A stretch of 64,000 nucleotides of DNA from Icerya purchasi (taxonomy: Eukaryota > Arthropoda > Insecta > Hemiptera > Monophlebidae). Position 1 is the stretch's first letter. Each line of letters opens with the position of its first letter. Positions 1 through 12,017 of the stretch are shown one piece after another. The stretch covers positions 30,889,083 to 30,953,082 of the forward strand of contig CM077115.1 of NCBI GenBank assembly GCA_039619475.1. The letters are read 5' to 3'. Under the pieces are notes generated by a model. The model did no database searches and had not been told where the DNA came from. It saw nothing but the letters and a program-made list of their open reading frames with translations. The translations under genes and the position numbers were made by a program.

Positions 1-574
1 TTATCAGTTAGCGTTGGGCGATGTTTCGATTCCGTTTCAGCATTAGCTAAACTGGTGACTAAAACTGGATATGATGATAATCTGAAATTGACCTAAAATG
101 GTGGCTGGTATTACAGTAGCAGCGTAGTATCAATATGTATTAGCGGTGATTATTTTTGCTTACCAATAATTTTGTAATTTAATTATATTTTCTTAACAGT
201 AGCGTGGCAGCGACGCAGAAAAATTAGTAAATAGTAAAAAATTTAACGTATTTAATCAACCAACTACTGAAGAAATAAACAATAGAAAGAATTATAATCT
301 ATTATACTAAGGAGTATTTAAATTAATATAATTTATGTATGCGTTATCGTTACTTGTATTAAGATTATTAAAATTATAGAAATCAATGTATTTAAATGAA
401 CGATTGTAAATGGAATTTATAGCGACATTAAACTGAAATGGATTGTCACTTTAAATTTCATAATGTAAGTCGTAACTATTAAACAAATGTATTATTTGAA
501 AAAAAAAAAAAAAAAAAAAAATACGAGTAGTTAAGGTATTTGACTATCAAAAACTACAGGTGATTCAGATTTTC
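1..574. other. Intronic or intergenic, nothing recognised
   Basis: AT-rich with an A-run at 499-521. No coding signal on either strand. Confidence 0.5.
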
Positions 575-720
575 TTTTGATCCCAGACTTAAGTCTTTCA
601 AATGAAATTGAATTGCGTATTAGATAAATTACTTAAGAATTTGGAATCCCACGTGAAAGAAACTAGCTTAATATTTGCTTCAGATTCATTAGGTTCGGTT
701 CATTACGAAAAGTGAATTAC
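575..720 (+). mobile_element. SINE family 1 body, old degenerate copy
   Basis: TGAAATTGAATTGCGTATTAG and CAGATTCATTAGGTTCGGTTCA line up with the SINE 1 body and tail (CTGAAATTGAATAT...CAGATCCATTAGGCTTAGTACA). The head is missing. Confidence 0.5.
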
Positions 721-999
721 GCATAAAGTCTTCGGGGCTTTTTTCAATTCTTGCTCGATTAAATTGAATTAAGCTGTGCTTGTATAGATCGATATGGTTA
801 TTCTATTGCACAATGCAAACATTAATGTTGTAACATATTTGTAATATTACTAGTTTCGAATTGCACGACTGTGAGTACGATGAATTTAATATATACGAAA
901 AATTTATCTCTTGTAATAATTTTTGTTTCAATTCTATTATTTTCTGGACTTTTTTTTCTTCTAATGATTGTAGCTCAAACCTAGAGCTACAAGTAGTTT

Positions 1000-3540
1000 G
1001 AGGTTTTAAATTTTAATTCGATCGGATACTGACATAGAAAAGTAAGAAAGGTTGTGGTACAGAAAGAAAGGTTAAAATGTGAGAAGAATTGTAGAGAGTA
1101 GGAAGTTCAAATCTCAGCAGCCGAGTATAGAAAATACTCCGTTCAGCTAATAGGGTAAAGCATTTAAATAAAAAAGAAAAAATTAGCAGTATCGTCGATA
1201 AAGGAAGAATCAGAGGGATGTAGTGGAAAGTACGGGAGCCGGAACGAGAGAATAAAGATAGCGGAAAGATGGGAGCGAAGTGTGGCCGAATCGCAGGCGA
1301 CATGTCGCCAAGATTAAAGAGTGTCTGAGAACTATGTTAAGACTGGGAGGTTAGGCTGGACTATTAGATAGTGAGAGTTAAGATTTCAGAAGAACGCTAC
1401 GTGGATTTTGGACCAGAGTCTGTAATGTTATTCCTCGGAGAGAGGCAGAATGTTATTTGCAAATATTCTGATGCATGAATCGAAAAACGTGTGCTAATAA
1501 GTCCGCCATCTTATTTCCTGAAATTCCTACGCGTGTGGGGACCTATGAAAGATCAAGCGAAAATGGAGCGCATAAGAAAAAGACCATGAATAAGAAAGCG
1601 AATACGACGGGCAATGAAGTCATAAGAGTATAGAGGGAAGGGCGATGAGAGAGCCTGAATTTGCACCTCTAGAATCAGCCATAATTAGGTATTTGTTGAA
1701 GTGAAGAGTGGAAGAAATGAACGTCACAGCTCAGAGGATGCCAAACAATTAGAGCGTATAGACGGGACAAAAGTTGGAAAATCTTAAGGACTGCGAGTGT
1801 AATTACTTGTCAAGAAAGTAAAACAGGCATTAACAGATGTCCTCTACTCTTGGAAAAACTATTAAGAAATAGCAGAGAATAGGAAAGAAAGGAAGAGAAT
1901 TGATGTGCAGTTCATGTTTAATATAATTAAAGGAAAGCTGGTTTTTAGTTTTGGGCGAAAGAAAACCCAGGTACGAGTCAAAAAAGAAATGAAATTTGTC
2001 GTGAGATATTGTGAAAGAATAAAATTTGCTCAAGACGATGGGAAATAAGAGAAAGAATGCGTCTTTTATTTAAAGAGAAGCGCAAGTTTTAAAGGGTATA
2101 GAGGTGCAAAAGGTTCAGTCTAAAAGAAGGTACCGGAACGTATTGGATGAGGATACGATAACCCAAATGGGATCGACGGACAATTAGAGATGTTGGATTT
2201 AGCGAGAATGACTGGAATACGAGTGAAGAATTCTGAGTAATTTCTAATTTGCAGAGAAGGAATTTTTGAATGCACTACCGTATAGAAAAGAACATTAGTC
2301 AAGTTTGGAGAGAATGGCGGATTTATATAGCATGAAAAGAATATAAGAGTCACCTCTCCCCTCGGTTTGAGTGTCAGCGAGCTTTTAGTTGGGTAATTTT
2401 TTTTTTTCGGGCTAAAATGTAAAGAAAGTTGATGTGTTCGAAGGAAGATAATCAACCGTTTCAGAATACTCCTCGATAACAAAAGTGGTTACCTAGAGGA
2501 ATGGAACAATCATCAAAAAATATGTTAACTAGTTTTCCGATTGTGTGCGCGAAGGGTGAAGAAGACTTGGTAGGTGAGATAGAGGGATGTATATGTAGAA
2601 GGGAAAGATTTTGTTTTAATAATTTGGTTAGTAAACAATTAAATTGATCGTTGACGGCTAAAATTTCTGCATCTGTTGAACAGAGAAGAACATCCTTCGT
2701 AAAGAATAATGCCGCAGAGCTAAGTAGCAGCGCAGAGGGTGTAAATATTAAAGAGAGCGGTGCTGAGACACACGAGCCTGAAGAAGGCTCGGAAATACTC
2801 TCCTTCCAGCAGAATGGGCTGAGGGAGGAAGATATATAGAACAATTTAGCATCATGTTCGTAATAGGGTAGACAAAGAGGACAGAAATGGACAGCATCTT
2901 ATCTTTTAAAATAGAGATATACACTCGCCGAAAGCTGTGGTAATGTCAATAAAGGCCGCCCAAGTATAAAGTTTTTACTAGCGAAGGATTTGTAAATATC
3001 CGAGACAAAAAGGCTTATACAATCAGTGCGACCGATGCCAAGAAGTAAACTAAACATATTCTTTGGAAGAATATTATTGTTATTCAACCGACAAACGACG
3101 AAACACCTATTAAGAATACTTTTGAAGGTTTTTTCTTATACGAAGGAAGCCGAGGAAATAGGTTGATAGAAAGATGAGTTCTTCTTAGAAATTGGAATTA
3201 TAATAAACGCGTTTTAAGCGCAAAGAGTACAACAAGAATCAATGAAAAAAGTAAAAATATCGAGGAGGAGATTGAGGGGTACGTAGGAAACATTTTGCAG
3301 GAGTGTGTAGGAGATTCTGTCGACCCCTGGAGGTGATTTTGTGGTAAAAAGGAAGAAAACTCCTCGAAACTAGGGACGTATGCGAGAACAATAGGGACTG
3401 CAAAATGAATAAGATTTTCCTTGGCGAGGAATATGATTAAGAGGAAAAGGATGGAAGGAGGAACGGAAGGTCTTGGCGAGTTTCCAAAAATCTGCGACGG
3501 CGGTGTAGTTTTCCGAGAATAAGGAACAAAAATTTCTTCT
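1000..3540 (-). mobile_element. Family A retrotransposon, old copy
   Basis: Degenerate but collinear with the 12.0-14.5 kb copy. GIGRTDCISLFVSDIYKSF at 2899-3087 corresponds to GLSPVDCISTFLADIYKSF. FTKDVLLCSTD at 2461-2844 corresponds to FADDILVYFTSD, with the catalytic box lost. The end ERSIFYTRLLRFELPTLYNSS at 1013-1303 matches the family tail. Upstream similarity at nucleotide level extends to about 3540. No poly(T) is visible at the 3' side. Confidence 0.7.
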
Positions 3541-3544
3541 ACGA

Positions 3545-4199
3545 GGCTTTTTTAGCAGCTTTCAGTGTGTATATAGATTTCGCATTAGTTCGTCTGTGTG
3601 CAACAAATTTATCTAGAGATTTTTGAAAGCAAAAGAGAGTTCGTACATTATAATTGTGAGCCACTTTGTTCTCTCTAAATTATTCGTTTTATTTTGAGTT
3701 TAAGATATATGAGTAGAATAGCAAGGCATGATCTTCGCGTAACGGAAAAAAAAAGGGAAAAAGTTAATTACGAAGTATAATCTTTTTTTTGACTCCGTAC
3801 TAAGAAAAATATACATCCCCATACACACACACACACACACACATGCATGCATACATTAATAAAAATTATATTGCTCTCTGTTCGTGGGCGCCAATGTTAA
3901 AAATTGATAAATTTCTCCCGGTAGATTCGCGGACACCAGTGTCAGGAATCTGATATTTTCCTTGATGAAACTGGCTGTTTGTGGAGACTAGTAGTAAGGA
4001 TCAATGTTATGAATATAAACGGTAAATTTCCTTTGTTGGTGTAACTTTAGGCATTTGGATTTCCTTAAGCGGCGAAAAAATTGCTGGCAGCCATTACCAT
4101 GTCTTTCGTGAAAACTGCGAAAGAGAAATTTGAAATTAATTAATCTCGCCGTTGAACAACACGCGAAAATGGTTGAACTCGTATTTCTCCCGATTCTCA
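3545..4199. other. No gene recognised
   Basis: AT-rich with the (AC)n run. The 70-codon minus-strand frame at 3988-4200 has no recognised motif. Confidence 0.5.
3821..3842 (+). repeat. (AC)n microsatellite
   Basis: Eleven AC dinucleotides. Confidence 0.9.
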
Positions 4200-4650
4200 A
4201 ATCCGGATTTCTTTTATTTCTTCATCCAACCTAATCTACCGTCTTATCCTTAGTTCTTCAATTCTCTCCCTCCGTGCGGCATTCAACTCTCTCTGCAATC
4301 TGTCGTCTACGCTTTGGACACAGTTTGCTTCCTGCATTTCTTTTTCGCTTCTCTGTAGCCCCTTCATTCTTTCTCACGCAACTTTATATGTAACGCTAAT
4401 TACATTTTGTGTATAACCGTATCGCTTCCGAACGTTCTTCTTTCTACTCTTCCCTTCTATTAATCGATTTTCCAACTCCTTATTGCGCATCTTTTATTCT
4501 CTCCTTGCCGCCTCCTTAAGTTATTCTGGCACTTGAGTCTTTTCTGTCCTCTATATCTAATCGCGTTAACATCTGATTTCACTTCTCTTTCTTTTCCCTT
4601 TTCTTGGGTCAATGTCTATTTAGACGAACCCAATAAATAATAATAAAAAA
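4200..4650 (+). mobile_element. Family A 3' fragment, degenerate
   Basis: CGTCTACGCTTTGGACACAG (RLRFGHS) near 4302 corresponds to SLIRLRLGHSLLP of the family. The 3' end GGGTCAATG at 4606 is followed by an A-rich tail near 4641-4670. The reading frame is broken. Confidence 0.55.
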
Positions 4651-5205
4651 AAAAAAAACAAAAAAAAACGCGCAAATACAATAAAATGGAAAAAACTTTG
4701 ATTCTCACGACAACGCGTACTTGTTGGACAAGAACAAAAAAATTCAATGAAAACAATCGTTAGAGATGGAACAAGCAGATGACGATCAAAAAACCATGTA
4801 CAACAAAATAATAAAACCGCAATTCTCGACTATCTTACACAGATCGGTGCGGCTAACGAAACTTTTAAACATAACGCGGTTCTGTCTGGAAGAGGCGCGT
4901 ATATTAACCGAGCCGCGATTAAATACTGTAATGGTGACCAGTATGCTATCACATTTATTGAACGTGTTACTTCTTGCTAATTACTCGAATAATTCGGTGA
5001 TTAATTTTGTGAGAAATTACAAAAAGCCGAGGCTCGCACGCGTACAGAACTTCTGAACATATTCTAAGGTGTGTGCTAGGCTATGTTCATGGAGCGATTA
5101 TCAAGGAGTTAGTTGCTAGATCGGAGTTATGGCGCGTCGCTATAATTCAGCATTTTCACACTCAATATTTAATTGAAGTAAGCTGTTCACGGTTCGAGCC
5201 CCGGG
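4651..5205. other. Unrecognised open frame
   Basis: A 96-codon plus-strand frame (4766-5056) contains FCLEEARILTEPRLNTVMVT. No family is recognised and no splice context supports a gene. Confidence 0.3.
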
Positions 5206-5268
5206 TCCATTTCACTAGCCCCCCGCAAGAAAAAATTCATGATAAATTATAGTGTCAGATAATTATTT
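5206..5268 (-). repeat. Inverted partner of the 8.5-9.0 kb tandem unit
   Basis: GTCCATTTCACTAGCCCCCC followed by an AAAAATTCATGATAAATTATAG-like block and GTGTCAGATAATTA is the reverse complement of 8930-8985. The two face each other around 3.7 kb that includes the family C element. Confidence 0.65.
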
Positions 5269-5269
5269 T

Positions 5270-6119
5270 GATTTATGCCACTAGTGTTTGTCAATTATCA
5301 AATAAAGAATTATTTTGAATATAAATTTATTAGTAATGCAGTATAAAAGATATATACAAAAAGATATATATTACAAAAAACCAGTGCTATACTTAAAATT
5401 CATATTGCGAAATGAAATTAATCTGCAAAATAATGCCAATAATAATTATAAAAACGCATGTACAATTCTATATATAGCTTTCATTGTAATAATCTCTTAT
5501 CAAAAAAATTAATGCAAATATATAAAGAGATGGATTTTTAAAATGTTGTAAATATAGTACATATTGACATATTAAAATTTTTTTTATTTTTTGTTGTTTT
5601 AGGTTTTTTTTTTTTTATACAGAGTCCGATGATATACTATTTTTACGATTTATTTGAATAATACAAATACAAATAAAGTAGAATCAGAATAATTATCTAA
5701 ATACAAATTAATAATACGCAGGTTAATTTTTGAGATATTAATTTATTTTCAAATAAAAAAATATTAAAATCATTTACAAAAACGTAGGTTAAAATAATTA
5801 ATATTTAGCTAAAATATATATTGTGAAAATATGGATGTACACGTTTTTGACGTAATGAATATCATTAATTATATACGTACATATAAAATAGATCCCTCAG
5901 ACTTCGCCATGGGAAACTCCCTGGACATTAAGACGATGGCATTCTATAATTCTTATAGAAGAGTAAGTTTCAATTGATTATGCGATTATTTAATTAAAGG
6001 TTTGTGTAAGAATTTCTGATATAGCTTAAGTTACACCAAAACGTTATATACTTTATAAAATTTCATACTGCTTCGAGTGCATAAATGACATGGTCATTGA
6101 TATATACACAAAAGAATAA
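5270..6119. other. AT-rich, nothing recognised
   Basis: Very AT-rich with T and A runs. No homology seen. Confidence 0.5.
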
Positions 6120-6891
6120 GGAAGCAGTAGTAAAAAAATTATAAGTAACCAAGTATGGGAATAAAGAATTAAATATCAAAAACTAATTTTGAAACAGTAA
6201 ACAATATACAGCAAGCATTTTGCAAGTCTTTTCATTCGCATATTACGCAGTTGTGGTATGTTTGCTACAAAATTCAAATTTGTAATTTCATGGATGAATA
6301 TGATACAAAACTGATTTTGTTGTAGCGATACAAGGTGTAAAAATATATGGCTTCTTTAGTTTTGACGCATGACGACCCTTACGTTAAACAACATATATGT
6401 AAGCATAAATTATGAAGCCCTTAAATTATTTTTTTCCAAATTTGTTTTTATTACAACGTAAAGGATGAGGTCGTACTGAAATATTTTGCAAAAAACATGC
6501 GGCGAATAAATTTATTGATCACTTCTATCAATAAAAACAGCATTGTGCTCAAATGTGTAATACGCAATTGTTAAATAACGATAATTTAGAGCAGACACCT
6601 ACGTCATTTTATACTCCAAAAGTTACTAACAAACAAGTAGAACAAGTAATTAACAGAATACCGGTTCACAAAACTTCAAGATGAGATGGTATTAGAGGTT
6701 CAGATGTTAAAAATAATGTAGCTATATTTACACCAGCAATACCAAAAAAATAATTAACTGTTCAATTAAACAAAGTAGGATGCCTGATGGACTAAAAACT
6801 GGTGTTATTAGACCTATATATAAAAACGGGTCGGCGCGTACTTGTGAAATTATAGACCAATCACTATAATTTCAGTATATTAGCAAAAATT

Positions 6892-8166
6892 TTGGAACAA
6901 TACCTTGCGTTTCATCTGAGAAATTATCTGGAGAAAAACGAATTGTTGCATAATAACCGATTTGGTTTTAGAGAAGGGAAGTCAACAATATCTTTGTTAA
7001 GAGCACTAACAAGTAAAATAAATAAGGGGTTGGCAAACGGTGGACAATTTATTATAATTTTTATAGATATTAGTAAAGCATTCGATAGGGTAAACCATCA
7101 AATATTACCGCGAGATATGAAACAAATCGGAATTGTAGATAGGCAAAATAAATGGTTTGAAAGTTATTTGCATAATAGAAAAAGCGTAGTAAAAATCGAT
7201 GAAGAACTAAGTAGAGAGGGAGTTGCATCAACAGGAGTAGGACAAGGAACTATTCTGGTTCGGTTATTATTTTTGATTTATACCAACTCCCTACATAAAT
7301 ATATTAAAAATTCGACAGTTTTTGCTTATGCGGATGACATAGCACTCGTTATCGAGCATCAAGACATCCATGAAGCCGAAAAACTTTTGCAAGAGGATGT
7401 GAGTAGTATGTGTAGGTGGGCACATGATAAACATCTAACTATTAACAAAAAAAAATAGAAGGCTTTGCATATAAGAACATCCAGCAGATATAGAACATAT
7501 AAACCATCTATTACAATGCATCACAATAATTGTTTACACAACCGCTTGATCTCTACTTTGAACTGTGGATGTACACAACTGGAATCAATGGAAGAGGTTA
7601 AAGGATTAATCATCGACAGAACACTATCTTGGGACAAGCATGTGATAAATTTATCTAATAAAATTAGACATATGCTACCGGAACTTTATAAATCGACTCT
7701 TTCAGTACCATGCGGCCACTTGCGCATATATTATAACGCTATAGTATTGTTTAGAATCGTGTATGGGATTTCAATTTGGGGGGAAGCAAAAAGAACGATA
7801 ATCAAAAAGATTAGTAGACAGCAAAACAAAAATGCTTAAAGATAATATTACCTAATAAAGATCAGCATTAGCTGGCGGAGAGAGAGAAATGAAATGTCTC
7901 CAAGGATGTGCTATTTTTATCACCAATTGCTTGAATATAAGACCACAAGCATATCAACAGCTACAATGATAAAAAGCAGGACAACAAGGAATAATTGGGA
8001 GGTATATTTAATTCGACCAAAAGGCATAAATAGTAAAATCGACAATACGGATGAAATAGTTTTAATTAAGCTGCTAGAACGAATCCCAGAAAATATAATG
8101 CAAAAAGAGATAGGAACGTGGAAAGTAATAATTAAACAATGGTTAGTGGAAAATATTAATGAGTGA
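6892..8166 (+). pseudogene. Family C reverse transcriptase, near-complete palm and thumb
   Basis: Frame open from 6892 to TAG at 7456-7458, then on in the same frame to 7839. A shift in an A-rich run leads to the last piece, 7894-8166. Motifs: NRFGFREGKSTISLLRAL, FIDISKAFDRVNH (catalytic Asp), GVGQGTILVRLLFLIYTNSL, FAYADDIALVIEH (catalytic YADD) and LIIDRTLSWDKHV. The RT motifs fit the CR1/L2 branch of non-LTR elements. No RNase H follows. Only one nonsense codon and one frameshift separate it from a full frame. Confidence 0.85.
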
Positions 8167-8286
8167 CATTGAAATAGACAAAATGGGAGCTGGCTGTGGC
8201 GGAGAATCGAGCATTCGCATTTGTCAAAAATGTAGTATGGAATTGTTGTATAACAATAAGTAGTTCTTTTTTGTTTGTACTTCTTT

Positions 8287-8318
<32 letters not shown>

Positions 8319-8403
8319 TTGTTTCATTACACACCTTGTGTAATTATGAAAACTAATTGTAATGAAATATTGTGACATATTTGTTGAATAAACGATAATA
8401 AAC

Positions 8404-8448
8404 GTGTTGGGCACCCGCAGACGGGCAGTATGCCTTGCGGAACCCACA
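8404..8448 (+). other. Hairpin at the family C 3' end
   Basis: GTTGGG pairs with CCCACAAC-side bases and an inner GGGCA/TGCC pairing is possible. The same scheme occurs at 15515-15561 with different bases in the loops. Confidence 0.5.
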
Positions 8449-8509
8449 ACTTATTTAAAAAAAAAAAAGTATATAAATATTACTATACAATGCAGACATT
8501 TATATATGC

Positions 8510-8990
8510 AATTATATGACAGCACATTTTTCGTAAATTTCATCTTGGAGGGGGGCCTACCAAATTTGTTTTTATTACAGCAGTGGACGGGGGGTTTACA
8601 AAATTTCGGGGATACTTATACACAATTTATACAAATTGCGCACACAATTATACAGCATCATACAGTTTCTTTAATTTCACTTTGGGAGGGCTAGCCCGTA
8701 AATTTATTTTTATTACAGCTGCAAGGGAGAGCGTACACAAGTTTTTGAATGTTGATACACAATTTACACAAATTGTACATAATTATATGGGACCATATTT
8801 TTTTGTAATTTCCCCTTAGGGGGGCTACCATTTCGCTAGCCCCCCAGAATTGTTTTTATTATAGTGGTGGAGTGGAATGTACACAAATTCGAGGACGTTG
8901 ATACACAATTTCCACGAATTATACATAATTATCTGACACTATATTTTATTATAAATTTTTCCTTTGGGGGGCTGGTGAAATGGATCCTCG
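8510..8990 (+). repeat. G-rich tandem units, about 130-160 bp, three copies plus a partial
   Basis: Each unit contains TTTTTATTACAG or TTTTTATTATAG, GATACACAATTT, an ATACATAATTATNTGNNACCATA-like block and ends in a G5-G7 block (GGAGGGGGGCC, GGGAGGGC, AGGGGGGC, GGGGGGCTGG). Units differ by many substitutions. The last ends GGTGAAATGGA at 8983. Confidence 0.75.
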
Positions 8991-9671
8991 AGCCTCCCCA
9001 GCGAAAAGATATCTCTACTTTAAAATATTCTCCGTCTATTATTATTTTTCGTCTCAACCGTTAAAACAAAAATTATAACATGTCTAAGAATTTTTAAATT
9101 TAACTAAATCGTAAAAAAAGGAAACATGAACATTTAAAATAAAGCTAATACTCTGGTGCAGTATATGTATTTCTGAGTCGGCCATGCTGTATATGGTGTA
9201 CCACAGACCGCTTAATTTTTAGTGCACAAGCATTATGATTGCTTTATTCGTCCGAATGGGGAAGGCTGTTGTTTATGGAAACACTTGGGACTGATTCGGA
9301 ATATTAACACGTGCAGTTCACATGTCTATACCTCTACAAATTAATGCGGCTGGTTCGTTATTATATTTTACTTTAATCATCTACGTCGGAGTTTGTTCCT
9401 CGGAAGCATGTTGGTCTAATGTAATTTTTAAATAATACTTATTTCCGGTATTGATATTAACAGAAATGGCAAATAGTTCCGCATCACAACATTACTAACT
9501 TTAAAAAAATTATTTCCTCAGTTTAATAGTCTGATTATTGTAGAAACTTTTTTAGCATATGTATATATATATATGTGTGTGTGTGTATATTAATCGTTAT
9601 ATATATGTGTTTATTATAAAAGGTAGTCCACTTTATACTTCCTTAATAAATATTAAAAACGCATACTTTAC
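8991..9671. other. Intron downstream of the LDLa exon, nothing recognised
   Basis: Expected to be within the gene if the transmembrane exon lies further on. No such exon found. Confidence 0.4.
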
Positions 9672-9782
9672 AGTCTTCTTTATCTTCATCTGATCCGGTT
9701 GGACAGTTGTTTACTGAATCGCATTTCAGGTTTATATCGATGCATGTGTTATCCTGGCAGTTAAATTCGGCTTCCGTGCAAT
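9672..9782 (-). CDS. Neto: Neto-like exon: LDL-receptor class A domain
   Basis: A 111-base exon with acceptor TTTCAG at 9788-9783 and donor T|GTAAAGT at 9672/9671, phase 1 to phase 1. It encodes an LDLa repeat: Cys-TEAEFNC-QDNTC-IDINLKC-DSVNNC, then PTGSDEDKED, with the sixth Cys split by the intron. The acidic SDEDKED tail is the calcium-binding signature of LDLa modules. A later donor, GTATGC at 9666, would keep the sixth Cys inside the exon but leave in phase 0. Joined to the CUB2 exon (A + AT = Asn) it reads ...SSN-CTEAEF. In Neto proteins a single LDLa follows CUB2 and precedes the transmembrane helix. No transmembrane exon was recognised between 9671 and 1. Confidence 0.85.
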
Positions 9783-10879
9783 CTGAAATTTTTTAAAATC
9801 GCTTTTAAATTTTTTAGCGAAAGATTTTTTGGTTTTTTCGTACTCCGGTTTTAACAGTGTCCGCAGAAGTGATTAATTCCTATATCGAATTACGTTTCCG
9901 ATCTCGGAGTGTAATATAATTGTATTTTTTATAAAACGCTTTTTTTTTTTTTTATTGTTTTATTTTATTTTATTTTGTAACGATTGCGCATTTTTATTCT
10001 GTTGTATTTATTTAAGAATAAGGAATTTCCGATTATTTTCGAAAACTAACGCTTAGCTGAAGTGAATTCATGAAAAAATCCAAATGCACAGTTTGTAAAT
10101 GCTTTTATTAAAAAAATATGATATGGTGAATTTTTCAAGTACAACTTTTAGGAAATTTCAGACTAAGGTTCTGGAAAAATAATTTACTTTAAAGAACGGT
10201 TAAGACATTTCGGATTTCTCAAGTATTTTTTTCGTTGTTACACGAAAATTGTAACGTTTTCAAAAAAAAAAAAAAATAAGGCATTAATTGAAATACTTTC
10301 TATATTAATAAGTTCTTTGTAAAAGTATAATTTGTTTCGCGAAACATGCTTATTTAGTGTATTTGTTCAAGATCGAAAAGTGTGTTTGTACTGGTTGAAT
10401 TCAAGTCGGCTAATTTTTCTAAATTAAGCACTGCAGAGGATTTAGGCGTACGTTTGATGTAACGTTACGGGACTCATGATGATTGCGCGTGTACGCTGAT
10501 CAAAAAGCAAATTGAGTTTTCTCCCCGTCAAAAAATGATGCCTCTCGGATTTCTATGAAAGATTAGATGTATCTTCGAATTTCTCGAATTCCACGGTCTG
10601 CAACATGCAGTTACGGGTTCTGAAGAATTTGCGAGAACTAATCAACAAAATTACTTTCTGATGTGATGATGGCGTTGTTCACATTTTAGAAGAACGCGCA
10701 ACGATTTAAACGAGTTGAATTGTTTGACAAAAACGTATTGGCCTACTGTCGAGCAGCTAGACATCAATCGATGTACCAGGTAAAAGCATAGTCTTGTTTT
10801 TGCGCGCATACGAAGTGATTCCGGGTGACTTTATTCTTTCATTATGTTCCGTCATTATTCGCCTTCTTGTTTCTGACTT
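9783..10879. other. Intron, nothing recognised
   Basis: A and T homopolymer runs (9941, 10261). No motif. Confidence 0.5.
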
Positions 10880-11400
10880 TTGACGTACGTGTTTTTTTCT
10901 TTCTTTCTTTATTTCAGGCCTAGTAAAGCCAGTGATAAATTTTTTTCGTACTTAAACATAATTAACTCCTATTCTTCTTTATTTTCTAATCCTGCCTCGT
11001 TTTGTATTCAGCCATCTTCCACGATCTCGACAATTTATCTCCTCTTCGTTTTAATCATGGTCTCTGCACAATTTTCTCGGTTTATTTCATACACTTCTAC
11101 TCCTTTTGTCCTATTCATTCCCCTTCTACATGTACAATTAATATCCGTGTTTTACTTTTGAATATTCGCACTTTTCCGGTGAACAATCGTTCCTCTTCTT
11201 TACCAAAACTCGGTATTACTACCACCTTTATTGGTGTGCTTCTTACGCTCTCTCATTTCCCTCTAATTCTGTTATTCCTGCCCTCGAATTATTTTTATTC
11301 CCTATATCTCTTTAAATGTTTAAAAATAAGAACTCTATTTTCTCTTTCTTCCCATTTCTTTGGCTACCGTCCTCGTTGGAAAAAAAACCCAGAAAAAAAA
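10880..11400 (+). other. Pyrimidine-rich stretch, possible retrotransposon endonuclease remnant
   Basis: Long overlapping open frames with strong C/T bias, the composition of family A and B coding strands. A stretch ending TLSHFPLIL could echo the SDHFPI motif of an endonuclease. No decisive motif was seen. It ends just before the family C copy at about 11520. Confidence 0.25.
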
Positions 11401-12017
11401 CCCAATAAAACTACTGTTACTAGATTAAGACAAGTGTTACAAACCGTGAAATTTTTATTTTATTTTTTAAATTGTGTAGTTTGTATATTAATTATGCGCA
11501 CGCGTTGCGATGGTGTTTAATCTGTAATCTCTATGAAAACCAACACGGATTTAGAGAAAAAAGATCCACCGTAACTTTACTAAGAACGTTTGTAAATGAG
11601 ATAAATATGGGACTATCGAGGGGGAACCAATTCATAATTACCTTTATAGACCTAGCTAAAGCTTTCGATCTAGTTGACCATGTCCTCTGCTTATTAAAGA
11701 TTTAGAAGATATGGGCATTGTAAATAATCAACTATTGTGGTTTAAGAATTATTTACAAAACGGGAGAAGCATTGTAAAAATTGTAGGTAATATTAGTAAT
11801 GAAAAGGTGAATCAATACGGTACTAGGGTACAATAGTGGCTCCTATTCTATTTCTTATATACACGAACTCATTATATAAGCATATCAAAAATGCAAAGGT
11901 TTATGTATTTGCCGACGACATCGCATTATTAATTGAACATAAAAATCTAGAGATGGCGGAAAAATTTCTGCAGCAGGATGTCGATAATCTCAATAAATGG
12001 GCGCATGACAGGAGGTT

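Larger units (their letters stand above)
6120..8470 (+). mobile_element. Family C (CR1/L2-like) non-LTR retrotransposon
   Basis: RT-bearing element with a poly(A) at 8457-8468. The 3' end GTTGGGCACCCGC...CCCACAAC is shared with the copies ending at 15.59 and 56.97 kb. RT-linked homology begins by about 6590 (SFYTPKVTNKQVEQVINRIP in broken frames) and perhaps 6120. Endonuclease and ORF1 are not seen. The 3' side abuts G-rich tandem units at 8510-8985. Confidence 0.75.

Noticed and set aside
4766..5056. 96-codon plus-strand frame as a host gene
   Set aside because: No recognised motif, no splice or promoter context, neighbours are transposon remnants.
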